The notes under the pieces: generated by a model
What the model was told of the DNA's origin: nothing
The model's database searches: none
What the model saw: the letters and a program-made list of their open reading frames with translations, nothing else
Made by a program: the position numbers and the translations under genes
In this document: positions 5,652 through 9,912 of the stretch, piece after piece
Numbering within the stretch: position 1 is the first letter of the stretch
Layout of the letters: each line of letters opens with the position of its first letter
DNA from: Alphaproteobacteria bacterium
GTDB taxonomy: Bacteria; Pseudomonadota; Alphaproteobacteria; Rhodobacterales; Rhodobacteraceae
Assembly (NCBI GenBank): GCA_024279075.1
Contig: JAJRRX010000396.1
Span: forward strand, 1-9,912
Length of the DNA: 9,912 bases
Reading direction: 5' to 3'

Positions 5652-6302
5652 TTACTCTTCAGCAGCGCCTTCTTCGGCCTCTGGAGCGCCTGCTTCACCC
5701 TCGGTGCTATCTTCATCTTCATCGTCCAGATCAACGGTCTTTGGTGCGCCGATATTGGCGATCACAAAGTCACGATCGGTGATCATGGTGCGCGCGCCTT
5801 CTGGCAGCGTGATGTCTGACATGTGGATGGTATCGCCGATTTCCACTTCCAACAGGTCCACTTCGAGGTGGTCTGGAATGTTGCCAGCGGTCACTTTCAG
5901 CTCAACCTCGTTACGCACAACAACCAGTGTGCCACCTTTTTTGAGGCCCGCAGACTCTTCTTCATTAATGAAGTTCACAGGGATCATCAGGTTAATACGG
6001 GATTTGCTGCTCAAGCGCAGAAAGTCCACGTGGATCGGCAGGTCTTTGACCACATCGCGCTGAACGCCACGGCAGATAACGCGCTCGTCTTTGCCGTCGA
6101 TCTTCAGGGTCAGAAGGGTGCTCAAGAAACCACCAGCTTTCAGCATTTTGAACAGCTCGTTGAACTTGAGGTTAATCGCGGTTGGCTCTTCGCCGCCGCC
6201 ATATACGATGCCAGGTACGAGGTTTTCACGGCGTGCTGCGCGGGCGGCCCCCTTGCCGGTTCCTGCGCGTGCTGTGGCGTTGAGGTTTACATTCTCAGCC
6301 AT
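5652..6302 (-). CDS. rplY: 50S ribosomal protein L25/general stress protein Ctc
   Basis: This 216-residue protein of the long, two-domain L25 (Ctc/TL5) type binds 5S rRNA in the large ribosomal subunit. Residues about 5-94 are the L25 fold: ARAGTGKGAARAARR, LVPGIVYGG, then RGVQRDVVKDLPIHVDFLR. Residues about 100-188 form the TL5-like C-terminal beta domain, including GDTIHMSDITLPEGA (156-170). Residues 191-216 are a strongly acidic tail (DLDDEDEDSTEGEAG and onward), common in alphaproteobacterial L25. I chose the ATG at 6302, giving MAENVNLNATARAG, because GGAGAT lies upstream at normal spacing. A longer reading to 6338 would add 12 residues with no family counterpart and would bury that ribosome site. 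The gene has its own terminator and is divergent from lldD. Confidence 0.96.
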   Translation of the reverse strand: MAENVNLNATARAGTGKGAARAARRENLVPGIVYGGGEEPTAINLKFNELFKMLKAGGFLSTLLTLKIDGKDERVICRGVQRDVVKDLPIHVDFLRLSSKSRINLMIPVNFINEEESAGLKKGGTLVVVRNEVELKVTAGNIPDHLEVDLLEVEIGDTIHMSDITLPEGARTMITDRDFVIANIGAPKTVDLDDEDEDSTEGEAGAPEAEEGAAEE

Positions 6303-6466
6303 GTTTATATCTCCAAAGTTAGGGCGGCGATCCTCCAAGGGTGTAAGCGCCGCGTGAAGGCCTGCCTATACGGCAGTTTTAGCCGAAAGGAAAGAGGGAA
6401 AGTAGGTTTGACGAGGGGCTGTAAAAGCAATATCGGTATGCAAGGGTTCACAAAAGAGGTTTCACC
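6303..6466. promoter_or_regulatory. Divergent promoter region between rplY and lldD
   Basis: These 164 bases hold no gene and must carry promoters for both neighbours. On the minus strand a weak pair, TTTCCT then TATAGG at 17-base spacing, could serve rplY. It overlaps the inverted repeat CTGCC-TATAC-GGCAG (6362-6376), which might be an operator or a small hairpin. The purine-rich stretch at 6385-6402 has no clear role. Confidence 0.5.
6408..6436 (+). promoter_or_regulatory. Candidate sigma-70 promoter of lldD
   Basis: TTGACG at 6408-6413 is a good -35 element. Seventeen bases later TATCGG (6431-6436) is a poor but usable -10; strong -35 with weak -10 is frequent in Rhodobacterales. Transcription would start near 6443, about 24 bases before the lldD ATG. 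Confidence 0.5.
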
Positions 6467-7633
6467 ATGCCGACCATCACCTGTATTGAGGATTTGCGCC
6501 TGATTGCCAAGCGCCGCGTGCCCAAAATGTTTTATGATTACGCTGATAGCGGGTCATGGACGGAAGGCACATATCGGGCGAATAGCTCGGATTTTGACCG
6601 GATAAAATTGCGGCAAAAAGTGGCGGTGAATATGGAGAACCGCAGCTTGGCCACGCAGATGATCGGGCAAGATGTATCCATGCCCGTGGCGCTGGCCCCG
6701 ACGGGGCTTACCGGCATGCAATGCGCTGATGGCGAGATTAAAGCGGCGAAAGCGGCGGAGGCTTTTGGCGTGCCGTTTGTGCTTTCCACCATGTCGATTT
6801 GCTCGATTGAGGACGTGGCGGCGGCGACCACCAAGCCGTTTTGGTTCCAGCTTTATGTGATGCGCGATAAGGATTATCTCGGGCGTTTGATTGACCGGGC
6901 CAAGGCGGCGGGCTGCTCGGCGCTGGTGCTAACGCTTGATCTGCAAATCATCGGCCAGCGGCACAAAGATGTGAAAAACGGGCTGTCAGCCCCGCCCAAG
7001 CCAACCCTAGCCAATATCCTCAACATGGCCACAAAGCTGCGCTGGGGGCTGGGTATGCTGGGCACCAAGCGGCACGGGTTTGGCAATATTGTCGGCCATG
7101 TGGAGGGGGTTGGGAATGTCGGCAACCTTGCGGAATGGACCAACAAGCAATTTGACCCGGCGCTGAGTTGGGATGATGTTGCGTGGATCAAAGAGCGCTG
7201 GGGCGGCAAGTTGATTATCAAAGGCATTTTGGATGCAGATGACGCCCGCCTTGCGGTGAAATCCGGTGCGGATGCGATAATTGTATCCAACCATGGTGGG
7301 CGGCAGCTAGATGGCGCGGTGTCAGCGATTGAGATTTTGCCAGAGATTATTGATGCGGTGGGCAGCGAGATCGAGGTTCATATGGATAGCGGTATTCGCT
7401 CGGGGCAAGACGTGCTGAAGGCTTTGGCGCTGGGGGCTAAAGGCACCTATATTGGGCGAGCTTTCCTTTACGGGCTTGGCGCGATGGGCGAGGAGGGCGT
7501 GACCAAAGTGCTTGAGATTATTCACAAAGAGCTGGACCTGACCATGGCCTTTTGTGGCCATCGGGAAGTGGAGGATTTGAGTCGGGAAAACCTGATAAGG
7601 GCGGACCATGTGATGAATGCCTATTTGCGTTAA
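6467..7633 (+). CDS. lldD: FMN-dependent L-lactate dehydrogenase (alpha-hydroxy-acid oxidase family)
   Basis: This 388-residue TIM-barrel flavoenzyme oxidises L-lactate to pyruvate, passing electrons to the quinone pool at the inner face of the membrane. The family's active-site set is complete and in register with glycolate oxidase: Y25 in FYDYADSGS, Y130 in FWFQLYV, D158 in LTLDLQIIGQR, K252 in IIKGI, and H276/R279 in SNHGGRQLDG. DSGIRSGQDVLKALALGAKG (307-326) and YIGRAF (328-333) form the FMN-phosphate site. The loop between D158 and K252 (about 166-240) is longer than in plant glycolate oxidase, as in LldD proteins. The ATG has AAGAGG at 6454-6459, seven bases upstream. Other 2-hydroxy acids such as glycolate or mandelate cannot be excluded as substrates. 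No lactate permease or LldR-type regulator is adjacent. Confidence 0.92.
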   Translation: MPTITCIEDLRLIAKRRVPKMFYDYADSGSWTEGTYRANSSDFDRIKLRQKVAVNMENRSLATQMIGQDVSMPVALAPTGLTGMQCADGEIKAAKAAEAFGVPFVLSTMSICSIEDVAAATTKPFWFQLYVMRDKDYLGRLIDRAKAAGCSALVLTLDLQIIGQRHKDVKNGLSAPPKPTLANILNMATKLRWGLGMLGTKRHGFGNIVGHVEGVGNVGNLAEWTNKQFDPALSWDDVAWIKERWGGKLIIKGILDADDARLAVKSGADAIIVSNHGGRQLDGAVSAIEILPEIIDAVGSEIEVHMDSGIRSGQDVLKALALGAKGTYIGRAFLYGLGAMGEEGVTKVLEIIHKELDLTMAFCGHREVEDLSRENLIRADHVMNAYLR

Positions 7634-7637
7634 CAAA

Positions 7638-7659
7638 GGTGCGTTGGGGGCCGTGCACC
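7638..7659 (-). terminator. Possible weak terminator hairpin between lldD and the RTX gene
   Basis: GGTGC (7638-7642) pairs with GCACC (7655-7659) around a 12-base loop. On the minus strand it is followed by TTTGTTAA, a poor T run, so it could help end the RTX transcript. On the plus strand no T run follows. The stem is only five base pairs. Confidence 0.3.
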
Positions 7660-7678
7660 CTACCTGAGCGGCCCGCGG

Positions 7679-9166
7679 CTAGCCGAATATAAAATCCTCT
7701 TGCGCCCATGTGCTTGGGTCAATCGGCTGGCCATCAAACGAGGTGATCCAGAGCTTTTCTTCGCCGATGATGATGACAGCGCCATCCAAGCGGCTGCGGA
7801 TTTCGAGATCGAGATACGAGTAAAGAAAATCGTAATCCGTAAAGTCCAGCCGATCAGTTCCTAATTTGAAATCGGTAATCACATCGCGGCGGCCATCGGC
7901 GATAAACTCAAAAATATCCGCACCGCTGCCACCGGTTAGCACATCGCGGCCACGGCCATCTACCAGCCTGTCATTGCCCAACCCACCATCTAGAATATCA
8001 TTATGGCCCCTGCCAAAAATGGTGTCGCCGCCATTGGTGCCAGTGATGGTATCATTGGCGGTGCCACCCATAAATGTCTGGCCCGTATTGAGAGTCAGCT
8101 CAAATTCAGTGAAACCATGCTCAGCGGGGGACGACACAAAAACCAATATTTTAGCGCCAATGATTTCCACCTTGATGTCTGATATATTGGTCAGCGTGGT
8201 GGTGAACTCATCCGCGACCACGCCAAGCAAGTTCAGCCGCCCTCGGTAGGTTAACTCAAACAGCGTTAGCCCATCATCAGAGCCTGCTGCGAGCACAAAA
8301 GTGCGGCCATTTTGCTCAAAAACCTCCAGCGCTGAAATGCGGGCAAAACGGGTTTCTGATTTATCAACCAGGCTTTCCACCAAGTTGAGCTTGCCGCCCT
8401 GAGATACCCGAAACACCATCAGGGTATCGGTTTCAGCTGAGCCAACCAGCAAAAAGGCGCGCTCACCGATTTGCGCAGTCTGTAAAGTGGAGATGGCATT
8501 AAACCCCACCAAGCCGGGCGTTAGGTAAAACCTGTTGGTCAGTGCGCCACCTATGCCAACTTCAAAAACCGTTATCCCCGCATCAAAGGCCGAGGCCACA
8601 AAAAGGAAATCATGCCCCTTGAGGCGCGATGATTGCAGGGCAGAAATATCACCAAGGGAAACCGAGGCGGTGTCACTAATGTGGGTCGGCGTTGTGAGCG
8701 CACCTCCGGTTGAAATCACGTATCTGTCCATGCCCGCGCTGGCATTGGCGGTAAAAAGATAACTGTTTGAACCAATGTTCACCACCTCTGTCATCGTCAT
8801 GCGCGCGGTGTTGGCATTGGTCAGGGTTTGGGTGGCGGTAAAGCTGCCCGTTGGGTCGAGCTTAAAAACCGAAAGGTTGTCATCATACCGCCCCGAGGGC
8901 ACGATGAAAGCCTCGCCCTCAAACATAAATGCATCCACATAGCGCACATTCTGGGTGCCTGTGTTGGCACTAAAAAACACGTCATCAGCCGCCACAAGGC
9001 TACCATCAGCCAAAATCTCGAAGCTCGAAAGCCCGCCATCCGCTTCGCCCGCCGCGATTAAAAACCGCCGCGGGCCAATACTTATAATATCAAGGCTAGA
9101 CAGCCCCATCAGCTGGCGCGCGGCTGTATCCAGCCACGTGCCAAGCCACGCAAAACCCAATTGCAT
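7679..9166 (-). CDS. RTX calcium-binding protein with N-terminal seven-repeat beta-propeller; probable type I secretion substrate
   Basis: This protein has 495 residues. Residues about 31-360 contain seven degenerate repeats of about 51 residues, each built like G-x-x-FLxxAxxxDxGLxxFEL followed by xGxL. Clear examples are at 34-56, 85-110, 134-157, 186-209, 237-260, 289-311 and 339-360. This is the size and spacing expected of a seven-bladed propeller of the lactonase/PQQ-like superfold. Residues 367-420 hold six contiguous RTX nonapeptides (GGxGxDxxx type, for example GGLGNDRLV and GGSGADIFE) that bind calcium outside the cell. DVITDFKLGTDRLDF (428-442) matches the serralysin-type C-terminal domain, and the protein ends in DFIFG. 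No Sec signal is present, which fits type I secretion through a C-terminal signal. The ATG at 9166 is preceded by GGAG at seven-base spacing. No exporter genes are nearby, and no enzymatic residues can be assigned. Confidence 0.88.
   Translation of the reverse strand: MQLGFAWLGTWLDTAARQLMGLSSLDIISIGPRRFLIAAGEADGGLSSFEILADGSLVAADDVFFSANTGTQNVRYVDAFMFEGEAFIVPSGRYDDNLSVFKLDPTGSFTATQTLTNANTARMTMTEVVNIGSNSYLFTANASAGMDRYVISTGGALTTPTHISDTASVSLGDISALQSSRLKGHDFLFVASAFDAGITVFEVGIGGALTNRFYLTPGLVGFNAISTLQTAQIGERAFLLVGSAETDTLMVFRVSQGGKLNLVESLVDKSETRFARISALEVFEQNGRTFVLAAGSDDGLTLFELTYRGRLNLLGVVADEFTTTLTNISDIKVEIIGAKILVFVSSPAEHGFTEFELTLNTGQTFMGGTANDTITGTNGGDTIFGRGHNDILDGGLGNDRLVDGRGRDVLTGGSGADIFEFIADGRRDVITDFKLGTDRLDFTDYDFLYSYLDLEIRSRLDGAVIIIGEEKLWITSFDGQPIDPSTWAQEDFIFG
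7907..8068 (-). repeat. RTX nonapeptide repeat block
   Basis: This encodes residues 367-420 of the RTX protein as six back-to-back nine-residue units: GGTANDTIT, GTNGGDTIF, GRGHNDILD, GGLGNDRLV, DGRGRDVLT, GGSGADIFE. The DNA is diverged between units and only the protein pattern is regular. Confidence 0.9.
8087..9076 (-). repeat. Seven-fold propeller repeat region
   Basis: This encodes residues about 31-360 of the RTX protein. The starts of the strand motif (FLxxA and similar) fall near residues 35, 87, 136, 187, 238, 290 and 341, a period of 49-52 residues. Sequence identity among repeats is low, so this is an old internal duplication visible at protein level only. Confidence 0.7.
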
Positions 9167-9243
9167 GTACCCACTCCACTTGTTCCCAAAACAAGCATTG
9201 CGGGTGGCGGGTTAACGAGGCCTGAAATTAACCAATGTGTGAC
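9167..9243. other. Intergenic region between ychF and the RTX gene with two inverted repeats
   Basis: CTTGTT (9179-9184) pairs with AACAAG (9190-9195), five-base loop. GGTTAA (9210-9215) pairs with TTAACC (9228-9233), 12-base loop. Neither has a T run on the minus strand good enough for a confident terminator. The first lies just upstream of the RTX ribosome binding site and the second just beyond the ychF stop, so they may separate the two minus-strand genes or act as operators. Confidence 0.35.
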
Positions 9244-9912
9244 CTAGGTATTAAACAGAAAATGCAACACATCTCCGTCTTTCACCACATAGGTCTTGCC
9301 CTCGGCGCGCATTTTGCCCGCCTCTTTGGCACCTTGCTCGCCGCCAAATTCGATGAAGTCATCATATGCGATGGTCTCGCCGCGAATAAAGCCACGCTCA
9401 AAATCGCCGTGGATCACGCCAGCGGCCTGCGGGGCCATTGTGCCCTTGTGGATGGTCCAAGCGCGGGCTTCTTTTGGGCCAACGGTGAAATAGGTTTCAA
9501 GTTGCAGGAGCGTATAGCCTGCCTTGATAAGCCGGTCCAAGCCTGCCTCGTGCAGCCCCATTTCCTCAAGAAACATTGAGGCTTCCTCGGCATCAAGCTG
9601 GCTGATCTCTTCTTCAATCGCGGCTGAAATCACCACGCTGGCCGCGCCTTGTTCCGCTGCCATTTTCGCCACGGCTTCGGAATGGGCATTGCCGGAAGCG
9701 GCGTTTTCTTCCTCGACATTGCACACATAAAGCACCGGCTTGGCGCTGAGAAGTTGCAACATATTCCATGCTTTTTCCTCGTCTTCCACGCGTTCAACGG
9801 TGCGGGCAGGCTTGTCATTCTCAATCGCATCCTTGGCGCGCAGCAGCAGATCATTTTGCTCTACAGCGTCTTTATCTCCGCCCCGAATTTTGCGGCTAAG
9901 GTTAACAAGGCG
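9244..9912 (-). CDS. ychF: Redox-regulated ATPase YchF/OLA1, C-terminal part (partial)
   Basis: The last 222 residues of about 365 are present; the G domain lies beyond the window. YchF is a cytoplasmic Obg-family P-loop protein that prefers ATP to GTP, binds ribosomes and affects stress responses and translation. The reading frame stays open to the last base, beginning RLVNLSRKIRGGDKDAVEQN. LLSAKPVLYVCNVEE carries the NxxE-type nucleotide-specificity stretch (N in CNVEE in place of NKxD), which explains the ATP preference. The C-terminal TGS domain, about the last 84 residues, contains FTVGPKEARAWTIHKGTMAP, GDFERGFIRGETIAYDDF and the closing VVKDGDVLHFLFNT, all very typical. The gene ends 77 bases before the RTX gene on the same strand. 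pth, often found between rplY and ychF in this group, is not here. Confidence 0.96.
   Translation of the reverse strand, partial: RLVNLSRKIRGGDKDAVEQNDLLLRAKDAIENDKPARTVERVEDEEKAWNMLQLLSAKPVLYVCNVEEENAASGNAHSEAVAKMAAEQGAASVVISAAIEEEISQLDAEEASMFLEEMGLHEAGLDRLIKAGYTLLQLETYFTVGPKEARAWTIHKGTMAPQAAGVIHGDFERGFIRGETIAYDDFIEFGGEQGAKEAGKMRAEGKTYVVKDGDVLHFLFNT

Noticed and set aside
6303..6338. A 12-residue N-terminal extension of rplY from an upstream start.
   Set aside because: The extension overlaps the GGAGAT ribosome site of the inner ATG, and known L25 proteins begin near MAENVNL-like sequences.
5823..6503. A 226-codon plus-strand reading frame opposite rplY.
   Set aside because: It lies antisense to a clear ribosomal protein gene, its translation resembles no family, it has no ribosome binding site and it runs through the divergent promoter region into lldD.

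Overview
The window reads as a chromosomal stretch of an alphaproteobacterium, most likely a member of the Rhodobacterales (Roseobacter-type). The reasons are the trpF-trpB pair, an L25/Ctc ribosomal protein with an acidic tail close to ychF, an FMN-dependent L-lactate dehydrogenase, and two secreted-protein styles common in that order (Hint_2 and RTX proteins). The assignment rests on protein resemblance and remembered gene order, not on a search.

Layout. Bases 1-1300 hold the last codons of trpF and a complete trpB on the plus strand. A membrane RDD protein (1385-2143) and a small DUF2158/YodC-like protein with a glycine-rich repeat tail (2224-2652) follow, closed by a strong intrinsic terminator (2677-2712). 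A PLP-dependent threonine/serine dehydratase-like enzyme (2716-3684, minus) is convergent with them. Divergent from it is a two-gene plus-strand unit: a lamin-tail-domain/Hint fusion protein (3840-4868) with an EI24/CysZ-like membrane protein (4878-5564) behind it, the latter's ribosome binding site overlapping the former's stop. rplY/ctc (5652-6302, minus) has its own terminator and is divergent from lldD (6467-7633, plus). A large RTX protein with a seven-repeat beta-propeller (7679-9166, minus) and the C-terminal part of ychF (9244-9912, minus, cut by the window edge) complete it.

How the genes relate. Housekeeping genes (trpFB, rplY, ychF, lldD) form the backbone, and accessory genes lie between them. 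The two most notable are the LTD-Hint protein and the propeller-RTX protein. Neither has an evident Sec signal peptide. The RTX protein looks like a type I secretion substrate, but no type I exporter is encoded here. trpA and pth, which I would expect near trpB and between rplY and ychF respectively, are not in the window. I found no tRNA, rRNA, CRISPR array, insertion sequence or phage gene. No complete new multi-gene system is evident. The best candidates for something undescribed are the LTD-Hint/EI24 pair, the DUF2158-RGG-like protein and the propeller-RTX protein. All stretches without a gene are shorter than 170 bases.
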